DNA of 64,000 nt. It comes from Cheilinus undulatus (Eukaryota > Chordata > Actinopteri > Labriformes > Labridae). Shown in pieces: positions 35,015 to 47,251 of the stretch. Location: NCBI RefSeq assembly GCF_018320785.1, contig NC_054869.1, forward strand, positions 43,985,789-44,049,788, given 5' to 3'. Both the position numbers and the translations under genes were made by a program. The notes under the pieces were generated by a model. The model searched no databases. It was not told the origin of the DNA and was given only the letters and a program-made list of their open reading frames with translations. Within the stretch, counting starts at the first letter, position 1. Each line of letters begins with the position of its first letter.

Positions 35015-36235
35015 TGGGCCCTACATGCCTAAAATGTATGCACATGACTGTAGAAAACGAGTTTGGAATGACTGGATATCAGCAGAAATATCAAATATCA
35101 TGCCTCTCTAGTGCACAATGTATGAACCACACACTGCACAAACTTCTTTAAGCTCTCACAATGCCTATTAGGCACAGATGTGGCGTCATTTAAGGTAGAC
35201 CCTTTTAAAGCCTGTTAGCTGCATGAATCTGCTGTCTCTTTTAACACTTTCAAAACAGGAACATCTGTGTCTTTTTTGGGCATGTGGCTGTATTTACATC
35301 AGCAGTCACCACCAAGTGTCATCTGGGTTGTGAAACAGCGCTGTGAAATTTCTTTGAAAACTCCTTCCTCTGTTAGTCTGAACTTATATGGTCAATATTT
35401 TCCAAAGACATCCTCAGACTATGAAATAAACATGTACTTAGAATTAATTATGAATCAGAATATCATACAAAGGGTAATTTTCTCATAATTCACTTCAAAG
35501 AGGTAGTTATATATGTATATATATCTTAATTTGTCACACACATATTGAAATATGTGTGTTGTATACAATATTGAGATGTAAGCCATGTGTATTTGCCATA
35601 TTCATTGTTTCAGCCATAATAAACAACAAGGGATGACCATTTGCTGAGAGAGTTTGAGTAAGTTTATATTCGCAGTTTCTAAAACTCTACTGCCCCCAAG
35701 TGGAGGCATTTTGAAGCAATCACTATATTCTGTGTAGTTTTTCCTTTAGATGTGGTCACATCTACTTTTAATGTGGGTGTGGGGTTTTCAAGGAGACAGA
35801 AGAGATAAAAAAAAGGCTCAGTTAAGTGTTTTCAAACATTTCACAGAGATGAAGACAATCTAAATCTCTTAATCTTTCTCTTTATCTCCACCATATTTTG
35901 ATTAATTGTGATTTTTTTTAACTGATACTAAAATAAAGTCAGCAAAACAATACAAAATCATATCATCTGCATATGAATTGATATTACATAATAAAGGAGC
36001 GTTAAAGCCAACCAATGCCTTTTGTTTACATCTAATTTGTAATACCCACATACAAATGTACAAGACATCATGCATGTAATTTTGGTAGCAACTTTTCTAT
36101 ATATAAAGTTATTTGTTTCCTCCTTGAGATAAGAGTATAACCTTTGATACAGAGACCAGCTATGCCATGCGATCTCAAGGGACGTCGAAGTCTGGAGCGA
36201 AATCTGATTGGGATGAGGTGTCATGACCTAAAATA
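35015..36235 (+). repeat. Unclassified ~600-bp repeat, copy 2 (downstream of the L1, interrupted)
   Basis: This matches copy 1 over 35015-35390 and again over 36000-36235. About 610 bp (35390-36000) is inserted or has been lost from copy 1. Landmarks as in copy 1, with a few percent divergence. Confidence 0.7.
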
Positions 36236-36244
36236 AGCCTGTCA

Positions 36245-36583
36245 TGCTTGAAAACCCTCCAATGTGGCTGAACTGAAGTAAATCTGCAAAGAAGAGTGGG
36301 CCAAAATTCCTCCACGGTGATGTGAAATAATCATTTCATGTTATTCGGAAATGCATACTTACAGTTGTAGCCGCCAAGGGTGGCATAACCAGTGATTAGG
36401 TTTAGGGGGGAAATTACTTTTTCCCTTAATAAATGGGATCATCATTTAGAAACTACAAATTGTATTTACTTTTTGTTAACTTTGTCAATTATTGAAATTT
36501 GTTTAATGATCTGAAACATGTGGAAAAACATGCAACAAAAAAGGAGATCAGGAAAGGGGTAAATACTTTTAACAGTACTGTAT
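36245..36583 (+). mobile_element. Tc1-like transposon 3' end
   Basis: AGAAGAGTGGGCCAAAATTC resembles the coding end of a Tc1 transposase (KEEWAKIP). It is followed by GGTGGCATAACCAGTGATTA, GGTTTAGGGGG.AAATTACTTT and GGTAAATACTTTTAACAGTA before CTGTATA. This is the standard 3' part of a common fish Tc1 family. The 5' part is absent. Confidence 0.75.
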
Positions 36584-36885
36584 ACATGCACCATGTCCAA
36601 GGGCTTATGTAATGATTGGCTCTTTACATGTGCCTTAGTCTATCTCTATTCAGTCACATGTTTCGTCCAAACTGCCACAATTTCCTTTAAGTGTGTGGAC
36701 ATTTTTGGAAATTTGGGTCAGGATTTAACATTTAAAAGATGTTAGTGGGTTTTAGGGCTAGATCAGTTGAGATCCACCATAGAAGAACCACAGCAGCCTT
36801 ACACTGACATACTGTCACATGATCGACATTATTACATCAGTCTCTATCTTAACTCAGTGTCGTTCACTAGTTTGTATAAGCATAT

Positions 36886-36903
36886 GTGTGTGTGTGTGTG
36901 TGT
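36886..36903 (+). repeat. (TG)n microsatellite
   Basis: About nine TG dinucleotides in a row. Confidence 0.8.
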
Positions 36904-37624
36904 TCACACACTGCTGGAGAATATGTGTTGTATTGCAGTGCAGAAAAATGTGAAAGAGCCAGTCCAGCCTGCAGGGCAAACACGTCCTTTTGTTCCCTCC
37001 TCCTCCTACTGTCCCATCCACCCTCGTGTTTCTTCACCTGCATACACGGGAACAAAACACCACACTCTGCTCCACCCGCAGCAACCGACATGAAATTCCT
37101 GTCTTACAACCTTGACATGCAGACAGAGCCTTAAAAGTACATAACACTAAAATGTTGTCTCTCTAATTGCACCCTGCTGTTAAACTTTTGTTCCTGAGAT
37201 GTGAAGTAGAGTTATGTAGTTCAAAAGACAATGCAGCAAAAGCTTCCAGCCTGACTTTACGTGGTTTACATGCCCCATTTTTAAGAGTGTGGCTGTATAA
37301 TTTATACGTTGATTCACATATCTGAAAGTTTTGGTTGTGGGATGATAAGAGATTAAGGAAGCAGAGATTAAAACAACAGAACAGGCTCCTCAACATACTT
37401 CTGGTCGAACACTTTGTCATCCAGGAGTCCAGCAAGGCATGAGACACAGAGCCTCATTGTTAAAATCAAATATAATTTAAAGACATACTGTATATTAGAG
37501 GGAGGTTACCTTTAGACCAACGAATTCAGTTGAATACCTTTCATAATTTGTTTCAATAAATCTCAACAAAAGGGGATTTACAACAGGACAGGAAGTAAGG
37601 TGACAGTATATTAAAACTTAAAAC

Positions 37625-38050
37625 CAGGGCTGCCAAATGAGTCTATTTTCAATCACAATTTCAGAATTTATGTAGTTAATTACAATTAATTGCATCCTTT
37701 TTTAAAATTACATTTTGAAGTTCCACTGTGTTTGTGTGATTTTGGACTTTTCTACTTTCCTTGACTAAGGTTAATGAACTTAACAGCTCTGCTTTTACAT
37801 GGTGATCTTTGATTAAAACATGAATTTAACCAAAGGAAAAGGAACTGATGACACTGTGCTGTGAAATGAGACAATAAGGAGCAGTGGTAGATTTAGTTTA
37901 CAGTACCGTGGCCGCAGGATTACACTGGCCTAACTAAAGTAAGCTGAAAGGGACAATAAAGGATGTGATTAACAGCAAATAGAAATAATTAATGCACTAA
38001 TTGAGGATCTTAGTAAAGTGCAATAAGTGTGATTAATCTTGACAGCCCTA
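37625..38050. mobile_element. Non-autonomous DNA transposon (MITE)
   Basis: The ends are inverted: AGGGCTGCCAAATGAGT at the left, AGGGCTGTCAAGATTAATCA reading in from the right. The interior is non-coding and TTAATT-rich. The type is common in fish and hAT-like, but no target duplication was recognised. Confidence 0.65.
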
Positions 38051-38059
38051 TTCACAATT

Positions 38060-38640
38060 AATTAAAAACAAAAACAGCTGCAGTAAATAGAGGAGATGAG
38101 AATGAGTCTAAGATAAAGAAAGACAAAATAAGATATTACATTGAATCATCCTTAGTAATTGAAAGATAGTCTCAATCAATAACCATGTTTTAAACCAAAA
38201 TTGATCAGGGTTTTATACAGTCTCACTCTTCAAATAGCTAATATCTTATATTTTTTCATCTTGTGCCAATTTTTTTGGTTGCAGAGTTTTTACAGAAAAT
38301 CTTCAGATGAAATGTTCTACAGGAAACCTTTTTTTTGCATACTATTTCAAAGTGTTTTTTCCAGGGTATCAAATTACAAAACAAACAAACAAAAAAAAAT
38401 CCTGAGTGAGTAAACTGAATAGCCTAGCCTTCTTTAGGCTTATTATTATTAAGCTACTGCAACTCTAATGTTAAGCTTAGCCTACATTGCTTGGGGAATT
38501 TATGATTGATACATTTCCACTCCTCACATTTACTAATGAGTCTCATTTGAAAGGACATATTGATTAAATTGGATTACAATTGGCATTTTTATTACACTCT
38601 GTTCATGTAAATGGATTCTAATCGCCTGACTACTCAAAGT
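38060..38640. other. Intergenic sequence, nothing recognised
   Basis: AT-rich, short open frames only, no repeat family recognised. Confidence 0.45.
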
Positions 38641-38945
38641 GCTTTTACACTACAGATCACACCAATCCATTCACTCAACATTCACACACTGATGCCAGAG
38701 GTTGCTATGGAGAACGGAGAACTGGCCATCAGTGTTAGCTAATCCCATGCATACGCATCCATACCCATTTACACACCCCTGATGAAGTGGGAGCAAACAC
38801 GGAATAAATATCTTACCCAAGTACACATTGACATGTGACTGCAGGAGCTGAGGATTGATTGATTGATATCTTTATTTCATCATGTTGATTGAACCCACAA
38901 CCTTCCAAATGCAGGACAACTCACTCTACCCAAGTAGACTAGCAC
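38640..38945 (-). repeat. Decayed tRNA-derived SINE
   Basis: The minus strand shows GGTAGAGTGAGTTGTCCTGC, then GGAAGGTTGTGGGTTCAATC, a degraded A box and B box. After an insert with (AATC)n follow CTCCTGCAGTCACATGTCAA and a tail seen in a very common fish SINE. Heavily diverged. Confidence 0.55.
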
Positions 38946-39753
38946 AAAGTTGTAAATCCTAAAAAATATACACAATCTAACAATTCAGCATCACTGCCAA
39001 TCCTCCAGATTTCTGTATTGAAATCCTCAAATTAAAATCAAAAAAGTTGACAGTCCGTCCCACAACTTTTCACCGCTAAACCGCTTATTGAAAGTCCTAC
39101 TAGCAAGCTAACTTAAGCTAGCTTTAGCTGTAGTGACTCAGCACACTTTGTGTTGTCAAATATGTTGTACAATGTTTTTTTTTTAGCTGTATTTGGGCTT
39201 GGAAATCATACAGAGGAAAGCTGGATACCATTTGAACAAACAACAAATGAGTGAATAAGTTGAAGAGCCCCTCCAGATGACTAATGAAGATATGATGTAA
39301 ACTCTGATGCTAATTAGCAGTACTGTTAGCAAGCTAACATTAGCTTGGAGTTGGTGTATGCAAATAAAAGCTGGAGTGACTCACCTTTAGGTACAAAGTA
39401 TAATTAGTTCTTTTATTTCAAATACCTGCATAATGCTGAATAAATCAGGAGAAACACGAGTTAGTCAATAAATAACTAGTGTTAGCACCCATCCATCTCT
39501 TAGCTAACATTACCCTAAGCTTAGATTTTAGACCTTTCCCATTGCAAACTGTTGGATTGCTATACTTATCCAGTTAGCTAACACTTCAGATATATTGTTT
39601 TCATATTAAACAAGGCGCTGTGGAGTTTCACCTCAGGGTTTGTTGTTTATTAAGCACTATAAAATAGTTTAATTAAGATTAATTATCTTGCACCGACTGT
39701 GCTCTCTTTTTGTCCACTACACAAAAAGTCCACAAGTATCGAGAGGGACCCAA

Positions 39754-40043
39754 CTGCAGTCAAGATGGCCAACATGGGTGTCGCTATACATCCAATCCAT
39801 GCTGGAAGTCCCAAGTGGAAGTTTCTTCTTCGTGTTGGACTCAGCTGCCAGTGTTTGTCAGTCTTTTTCGCGCCTAAGCCCAAGGGTTACTTGGTGCTGG
39901 ATCTCAAATATATCACCTTCCCCACTGCCTTACCCTGAACCTAACCGCTCAGGTTTTAATGCCTAAGCCTAACCTTAGACGTACGGACTTCCATTTGAGA
40001 CTTCCGGTATAGATTGGATGTATGTCAGCCATCTTGTCTGCAT
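39754..40043. mobile_element. Palindromic MITE, about 290 bp
   Basis: The left arm CAAGATGGCCAACATGG, ATACATCCAATCCATGC and GGAAGTCCCAAGTGGAAGT recurs inverted at the right end (CAAGATGGCTGACATACATC, GGAAGTCTCAAATGGAAGT on the minus strand). The arms are about 60 bp, the left with a small extra segment. Open frames of up to 92 codons over it are not supported as genes. Confidence 0.7.
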
Positions 40044-41400
40044 CAAGGTACTCTTGCAAGTATCACAGAAGATTACAACTACTTCTTGAGTGGGTGAAGT
40101 TTTGATCTGAAATTTTGATTTGTTTTTGTAAACTTGAAAATTTAGGACCATAATTTTTTAAGTCATGTTGTACCAAATCTGAATTTCCCTGACACGTCTG
40201 TGATGATTTTTTTTATTTTTTTCATTTATTCAAATATTTGGAACTCAAGATTTGTCATGTGGTGTGACATAGTTATGTTTTGAGTATGAAATGTAAATAC
40301 TTTTGTTTTCTTATTTGACTCATTTTGCCATTCTTATTTACCAACTTTCTTTAGATACAGCTTTTTACCTTTCTAAGTAATTTCATTTTGATTTCATTTC
40401 TTCAGTTAACAGAAAAAAACAAAACAAAACAAAACAGTAACAACCCTTAGACAAACCAAATATTTAAATTGTTTCTGAGAACTTCCAACTTGTTTTGTTT
40501 ACCTGTGTTAAAAAACTGAAAAATTTGTATTTTTTCCCCCCGATTTAGTTTTTTTGTCACTTCATTTAGCATTGCACCGCATAGTATTTTGTCACACTGT
40601 ATGACTAAACACATAATTTCCCATCTTTTTAAGTTACAGAAACCTTTTCTGTTAGTATTAAGAATACTTTGAAGAGTTAAATGAAGAGTATGTTTACATA
40701 CAACAGCATGTCATGTAAAGTTTATGAAAATTTCTTGATGACTCTAATTTTTATTTGAAATTGGCACTTGGAACAACAAAAGACCATGCCACATTACCTA
40801 CCCACTGAAAAAATTAGGGATTTTAAGCAAAACATATATTTGTATTTTGAATTTTTTTAACATTTGAAGCTTACATTTTGGTGCGTAACTTGGCTACCTA
40901 TATTTAACTCACTATGCATTTAAAGCTCCACTGACTAACTTTGGATTTATGAAGATTTTTGCACCCCCTTTTGACCAAGCGGTGCCTCTCATCTCTTCTG
41001 ATTTTTAAGAATAAAACACTATGAATTTTCAATGGGAAAAAGTTGTTTGTTTCTTCTTAAGGTGCTGTTAATGACCTCATTTAACACCTACCCTGTGGCA
41101 GCTAATCCAGGCATAGATTTATAGATTTTATCATATAAAAATCATCAGTCTTGTTGATAGTGGTTTTGTTTGCTTTTATGAGTCATGAAGATGCATTATT
41201 CAGTCCATTTTAAAACCAGTACAAAAAAAATTACAGGAGCTTTGTTGACATGTAATATAATGGAAAGCTTGAATTTTTAATAAACACATTTGTTAAAAAA
41301 ATTACAGGAGCTTTAATATTCAGCTTTTTGCAACTTGCATATTTAAAAAGTGTCACAACTCTTTTAAGATTTCATATTTTAAACAATAAATAACCCTTGC
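40044..41400. other. AT-rich intergenic sequence
   Basis: A short direct repeat AAAATTACAGGAGCTTT occurs at about 41228 and 41297, and an (AAAAC)n run near 40415. No gene or classified repeat seen. Confidence 0.5.
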
Positions 41401-41409
41401 AGGACATAA

Positions 41410-42049
41410 AGTTTCAGGATTTTATCTGTTAGCCTGGTCCATATTTCCAAGTTTTACAGCGGCAGAGGTCAGAAGACAGCAGCATCTCCTGATTTTAATC
41501 TGAGATTCATTTCCTGGTTCGGGATATGTCATCACTGCTCGGTTGTTATTGTAAAAACAGATGCAATCTCCGGATTATGCGAGAGGAAAAAAAAAAAAAC
41601 CACTGAAATAATCCTCCTGCGTTTTGATTCATTGAAGTGACGTCACTGCTTACACCCAGACTGGAAAGCGACCAAACACAGCAGAACACCAATAAGTCAC
41701 AGGGCGATGTTGTGAAGGGAAAGCTGATTTGACTCTCTTCACATGTCAGCTGGAAAAACTGACATCCGTGTGGGAGGATGTCGGTGTGAGCAGGAGGCAC
41801 GCGGATGATGATGATGATGATGGTTGCCTCCACCTTGGGGGAGGATCCGTCAACGTAACGCGGCGCCAACACGCTCACTTTGCATTTGCTCTTCCTCCTC
41901 CAGCAGCGATCTCTCTCCAGCTGTAAGGACGCCGCAGTCTGGAGATGCTTCACACACATAAACTGGGCTGGAGATAATAGGAAACTGCTATTTTTGGACG
42001 TTTTTTCGTCTTTTTTTCTTGCTGAATTCGTCGTTGCTGAAATTCGAGG
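41410..42049 (+). promoter_or_regulatory. Putative hip1r promoter and 5'UTR, with consensus CRE
   Basis: The region just upstream of the hip1r start codon is locally richer in CpG than its surroundings (GGATCCGTCAACGTAACGCG and similar). It contains a palindromic cAMP-response element TGACGTCA at 41638-41645, about 405 bp before the ATG. No TATA box is obvious and the transcription start is not determined. Confidence 0.5.
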
Positions 42050-42142
42050 ATGAACAGTTTAAAACAGGTGCCCACACGGGTGAGAAGCAGGCGGACTGAG
42101 GCCAACCTGGGAGCGGAGAGGGAGCATTTTGACAAACAGCAG
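42050..42142 (+). CDS. hip1r: Huntingtin-interacting protein 1-related, first coding exon (31 residues)
   Basis: HIP1R is a clathrin- and actin-binding adaptor: an N-terminal ANTH domain binds phosphoinositides, a central coiled coil binds clathrin light chain, and a C-terminal talin-like I/LWEQ domain binds F-actin. The exon encodes MNSLKQVPTRVRSRRTEANL then GAEREHFDKQQ, followed by a GTAATT donor. As I recall them, mammalian HIP1R proteins start MNS.K.VP.RV.SRR, have EAERE.FDK and break at the same 31-residue point in phase 0. The ANTH domain starts in the next exon, not found in the window. HIP1R lies near KNTC1 and HCAR in mammals, supporting the call. Alternative: a paralogue such as hip1, but the MNS start favours hip1r. 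Confidence 0.9.
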
Positions 42143-42902
42143 GTAATTTTATGAGACATTTAATAATCACTGTGGGATGAAAAGCCTTACAGGCCTGCTG
42201 TGGCTGTGCTGGGTGACCGTAGCTGTCTCTGATTGAGTGTCTTGGTCACAGAGTAGCTTACCGCATAGGCCAAATTTCCACTTGACTAATTGAACCGGTG
42301 TTTCGGTTTAACGAGTGACCCTGTTAACTGGCGACTTTCAGCCATTTGTTGTCGAAGTTAAAGCAGCCGTTAAAAAGAGTCCTCGCGAATGCCTGTTTGT
42401 TTAGTTGTTCATTATTATATCAAAATGTCCTTTGCAGGTATCTTACATGGGGAAACTACACAAATAGACTAGCTTGTGCTTTCAGGGGGGGTCCTCGTTT
42501 TTAACAGCTGGTTTAACATCGACAACTACGAGCGAATTAAAAGTCCCAATTTAACAAGGTCACCGGCAGTTAGACCGAAACACAGAGGTAAAATGTGAAG
42601 AGCTCCTGTGAGAAACTTTTGATTTGTGTCGATTATGGCGCCCCCTTCTGTTGTCTTTTAACTGTTAAATATACAACTATTTTAAATTACGCTTTTTATC
42701 GCCTCCTTTTAACTGTAGGGCTGTCAATACACGAAAAGATGGACGCTTTGGACATAAATATTTTAATTAAATAACTTCCTAGAAGGGTTGAAAAAAATTC
42801 AAGGCTGTTGTACTCACGTAAAAGTACAGTGACATTAGTTAAAAGTTACTTAAGTAAAGTGAAAAGTATTGAAGTTATGTGTACTTAAAGTAGTAGATAG
42901 TT

Positions 42903-43454
42903 CCTGGGGCTGAACGATTTTGCAAAATAATCCTTTTTTTTCCCAATATTGTAATTGCGATTTGACGTGTAATTATGTTTTTTAGTTCCTTGTTTTATGG
43001 CATTTTCAATTAATAAACCATTCTAAATTACAACCAACACAATATTAGATTATTCATAAACTGTTCTTTCCTGTAGGCTGGGTTCATATGTTATGGAGCC
43101 TAAACATGAATTGCTTAACTTTATTGCACTACTGTGATCACAGTAGTACATTTATTGTTTGATTTGTGTTACGTAATGCCTTGTACCATCATGACAACAA
43201 GGGCTGAACAGTTTTGATAGAATATCCAACTGTGATTATTTTGACTCGTATTGCAAATGCAATGTGAATTGTATTTAAGGGAATGATCATTTTTATGTCA
43301 TTCTCATTTTAAATAAAACATTTACAAAAAAAGACGTCATATTTTTTGCAAATATTGGCATTTCTTGTCAAAGGAATATTATAATTGTTGCAATTTAAAA
43401 ATTGCAGTAGGACATATTAATTTAATCGAGATTTTGATTAATTGCCCAGCCTTA
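42903..43454. mobile_element. Composite hAT-like MITE
   Basis: It opens with GGGGCTGAACGATTTTGCAA and closes with a minus-strand GGCTGGGCAATTAATCAAAA, a TIR style common in fish. A second GGGCTGAACAGTTTTGATAG lies at 43201, so two related copies may overlap. A fragment of the same type is at 49112-49260. No ORF. Confidence 0.6.
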
Positions 43455-43553
43455 GAAGCTACTGAAGAGTTGTACAGTAAAATATGAACTTTCCTTATTG
43501 GAAATAAGAGCATAGGAATATGGATTCTCCACTGTGTAGTCAACAGAGGTGGA

Positions 43554-44139
43554 AAAAATACTAGAATATTGTACTCAGGGTAAAAATACAGTAAGACTGC
43601 GCATCCATAGCTGTCTTTTTTGTGCTGGCAGCAACCTTAATTCCAGAGCGCTTCTTGCCGGCACTTATTGTTGCTACATTACAAAAAAGTTAATTCCTGA
43701 AATGATGTGCTGATACAGGCAGCAGCTGCAGGCCTGAGAACTACCCTCGAATAAAGATGAAGAAAGACAAGTCTGTTGTTGTCAGAAGTTTGCCCCTTCT
43801 TAATTTTGATTTGCAAGTAAGGCAGAAGTGGCTTAGAGGGGCGCAGCACTGATCCTAAAGTAAACAGTTTTCAGTTGAGAGTGCTGGGGCGTATGGATGA
43901 AAATAGCTGATGCTGACGTTGTCTTTTCTACTCAGCTGAGCAATCAGAACTCTGGACTATATAGACTTTGAATTAGCGCTAAGAAAAGCTGGCTATGGAC
44001 ACAGGCCCTTACTCTGGTTAAACTTACTAAAGTAGAATGAGTAAGTAAAGTAAAATGACTGATTTCAAAAAGTACTCAAATTAGTCCTTTTACTATTTCG
44101 GTAAGTTGAGTAAAAGTAATTGGTTACTTTCCACCTTTT
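43554..44139. mobile_element. hAT-like MITE interrupted by another MITE
   Basis: The left end is CAGAGGTGGAAAAAATACT, the right end (minus) AAAAGGTGGAAAGTAACCAA, with ACTC/GAGT-rich flanks inside. It resembles the element at 51057-51608. Its centre is occupied by unrelated sequence at about 43594-44010. No clear target duplication. Confidence 0.55.
43594..44010. mobile_element. Nested MITE with imperfect inverted ends
   Basis: GCATCCATAGCTGTCTTTTT at the left and, on the minus strand from the right, TGTCCATAGCCAGCTTTTCT form imperfect inverted repeats. Outside it, the host repeat resumes with TTACTCTGGTTAAACTTACT. Confidence 0.5.
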
Positions 44140-44509
44140 CTTGCTAGTTATTTTAACTAGTAAATTATGAATTTCATCCATTTTTGTTGAGGTTGAGGTT
44201 AAAAGTGGTAGTGATTGCCTACGTCTATTTGTTTAAATTTTCATCACGATATCAAGAGTATTGCTATCCACCTTATTTCTAGCCCCCATGATTCTTTACG
44301 TGGCATGTGGGTGCAACTTTGTGTGGCCTTTGTCAGAGTGGGACTTTGCATAGTAACGAAATACAGATCCTTCATTGAGTTGGAGGTTAAAATATCTAAA
44401 CATCATCTGTTAGATACTTTATTGATCAAGAGGGAAATTAAAATTAATGTTACACCTCAAGCAGGATAATATTTTTACTCCACCTTCTACTAGAGAGGAC
44501 AGAATGAAT

Positions 44510-44905
44510 AAATTGCTTCCGGTGTTCTGCAAAACCAAGTTGTGGCATTATTTGGAGTGATTCCTAGAAACATCTCCAAACTGAAGGCAAAGTTCCATAT
44601 AACAGGGGATTTTAGATACAGGCCACACAGTGGGCGTCCCAAGAAGACGACACCCCAAGAAAACCCTGTCAGCACTAAGGAACTGTTTTGTTTTGCTTAA
44701 GTTCACCTTCACTGTCAGGCCCATTTGCACTGGTGTCAGCGACATGTGCACAGCACATCATCCAATTCATCAGACGACACCAAACTTGAGTTAATAAAAG
44801 AATGAACTGTTTGGTATTGGAAAGAAGATCTGGCAAATTTTTCATGGGCACAACCCACATTCTCCGCTCTGCTGCTCATCCCACAAATGCATGTTCCTTA
44901 CAAAT
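44510..44905 (+). pseudogene. Tc1-like transposase N-terminal fragment
   Basis: The + strand encodes KAKFHITGDFRYRPHSGRPK then KTTPQENPVSTKE. This is the HTH and the GRP-type linker typical of Tc1 transposases (GD...RP.SGRPKKTTPQED). Stops follow and the catalytic domain is not found. Confidence 0.7.
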
Positions 44906-46394
44906 GTGGAAATGAACAGGCTGTCCAGTGGTATAAGATTTATAACCAAGATGTATTGTTACAACAAAGGAATAATCTACCAAACACAAATTTATCTTTT
45001 GTCCTTAGTTTATAACTTACTACTTTAAGCTTGTAATAATTTTTAGCTGGATGCAGTATTTACTAAATTGAGGCTTTGCAAATGCTGCTGCTGCTGGAGC
45101 TTCAATGTGCAGAGCCTGGGTCTGTTGGAGGTTGTAGTTCTGTTTGGACTGTGATGGCCATGTGGTAGAAAAGGGAAAATAACTGGTCTGATATGGTGGG
45201 CAGTGAGAGACCTGGCATTGAGGGGAGCTGGCTCTTAAATGCTAGCAATTATCCTGTCATCAGGGCACAAGTGTCTTGTGGTTATTTCAAATTTAGATAA
45301 AGTACATTTTTAAAAGAACAATAGCTTTACATATTGCATCTATTCCTTTTTTTGTTAAGTACATTGGCAGTGTTTTTAGTGCAGCTTAGACCATGTGCAG
45401 GAGTTTACCAGCAGCTTTGAAAACTAAGAACAAATCAGTTTTTTCAAGTGAATCAAATAACTAAAAATAAACAATAAGTCATATTGCTTGTTGTCTTTTT
45501 TTTATTTTATAGCTTAATTAGACATATCAATTTTAATTTCAGTAATTTTTAACCAGTATTATTGTCCTCATAGACATCTTGTATGAAATTGAAATAAAAA
45601 TCTTGCTGTTCACAGCCAGGTCAGTGTATTTAAGACTCTCCATAGCCTGTAAGGAATAAAGTGCAACTTTTACTTTACCACATTTCATCCCTCATTTTAA
45701 AACAGAGAATGAGCCCCACCAGGGGAAAGTTGTTAATTACATTAACTGAGATGTTAAATTAATAGAGATTAGACTATTTTTAGCATAGTGTAGTCCATCT
45801 TTTGTGCAGTCACGCCATTCAGTCCTTACTGAAGTGTGTCCATTGGTATCAAGCTGATCAAGTCCTTCCTGTTTGACCACTTCTTGACTCTTACAGACAT
45901 TCTTTCCTGTTGTAACAGCTTCTTTGTAGTATGAAGAGCTTTAATTTTTTGTTTTTACCTTTATGGTGGACTTCTACATTTTATGCAGTTTCTTTAAAAT
46001 GTGTGCACTGAAGGAATGAGGATCTTGAACAGGTGTTTTGTGTTTTTTGTCTTTTAGGTTATATTCTAGACTCATCTCATACAAAGTGAAATATTTCATG
46101 ACCGTTTTGTTTTAGGAAACTCAGTCCATGTATTCACTTGGTCATTGGTTGGAGCTCCTTTTACACAAATTACTGCATCTATGTGATGTAGCATGGAGCA
46201 CATCAGCCCGTGGCACTGCTGGGGTGTTATGAAGCCCTGGTTGCTCTGATAGCAGCCTTCAGCTCTTATGTATTGTTGAGTCTGGAGTCTCTATCTTTCT
46301 CTTGACATTTCCCCAGACATTCCCTGTTGGGCTCAGGTCAGACTAGCTGACTAGCCAAACACAGTAATACCGTGGCCAGTAAACCAGTATCTGG

Positions 46395-47251
46395 TAGAGC
46401 CCGACCGATTGATCGGCAAGCCGATTAATCAGGCCGATTATAGCGTATCACAGATTAATCAACATGGACCAATACGTAGCCGATATATTAACCCTTGGAG
46501 CCCGGAACTTGGCTAACTTTCTGGAGTCTCTGAGGACAGTGTTGTCCTATACAACAATATGTGACAGTTTATAAAAACATTGATAACTTTTGAACCGTAA
46601 GTCATAAGAACTTACTCTTTTTTCCTCTGAAAGCTGACCGTTTTGCCATTTGTTTGCTACCATCGATGTCTCTGTAGCGCTAAAGGACGCCGTTGTAGCG
46701 AGCCTGGAACTTTGGTGATTTTTTTGGGGTCTTTGGAGATTAAATCCACAGCGTTACATCCGATATTAAGCATCTTTTTATCCGTTTTTGATCCATTTTT
46801 GATCATGTACTTTGGCTTTCTTCAGTGGGCAGCCATATTTGTTTGACATGCAAAGCATTGTGGGAGTTGTGGTTGACCAGTTGCTTCTCTACTACTTAGA
46901 GGAGTAGAGACACAGGAGACGATAATAAACAATGATAAATGCAACTGTTAATTCACGTGTCCACCATTATTTAATATAAGACTGTTGGACAGCGTTTGTC
47001 ATCAAAGTTGCATCTTTGTGAAATAAACAAAGATGATATAAATATAATAATTTGTGTTCCTGTACAGTATATATCCTGTGTATATCAATGTTCTTATTTC
47101 ATATATCAGCCGACATATCGGATATTGGCTGATATATCGGCTGATATATGAAATAAGAACATATCGGCCAATAAATCAGATATCAGCTTTTTTAAGCCCC
47201 CGATATCGTTGTCGGCATCGACCCCAAAAATCACATATCAGTTGGGCTTTA
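46395..47251. mobile_element. hAT-like MITE, 857 bp, inside a Tc1 transposase
   Basis: The ends are TAGAGCCCGACCGATTGATC and (minus) TAAAGCCCAACTGATATGTG, with a perfect 8-bp target duplication GTATCTGG at 46387-46394 and 47252-47259. The terminal thirds are rich in CCGATATATCGG-type palindromes (47095-47170). No transposase. Confidence 0.88.

Noticed and set aside
39688-39966. Small proteins of 79-92 codons
   Set aside because: They fall across the arms of a palindromic MITE and share no domain with known proteins.
41546-41959. 137-codon minus frame overlapping the hip1r promoter
   Set aside because: It contains runs from a (GAT)n stretch and poly-T, and no domain; it lies in the putative promoter and 5'UTR of hip1r.
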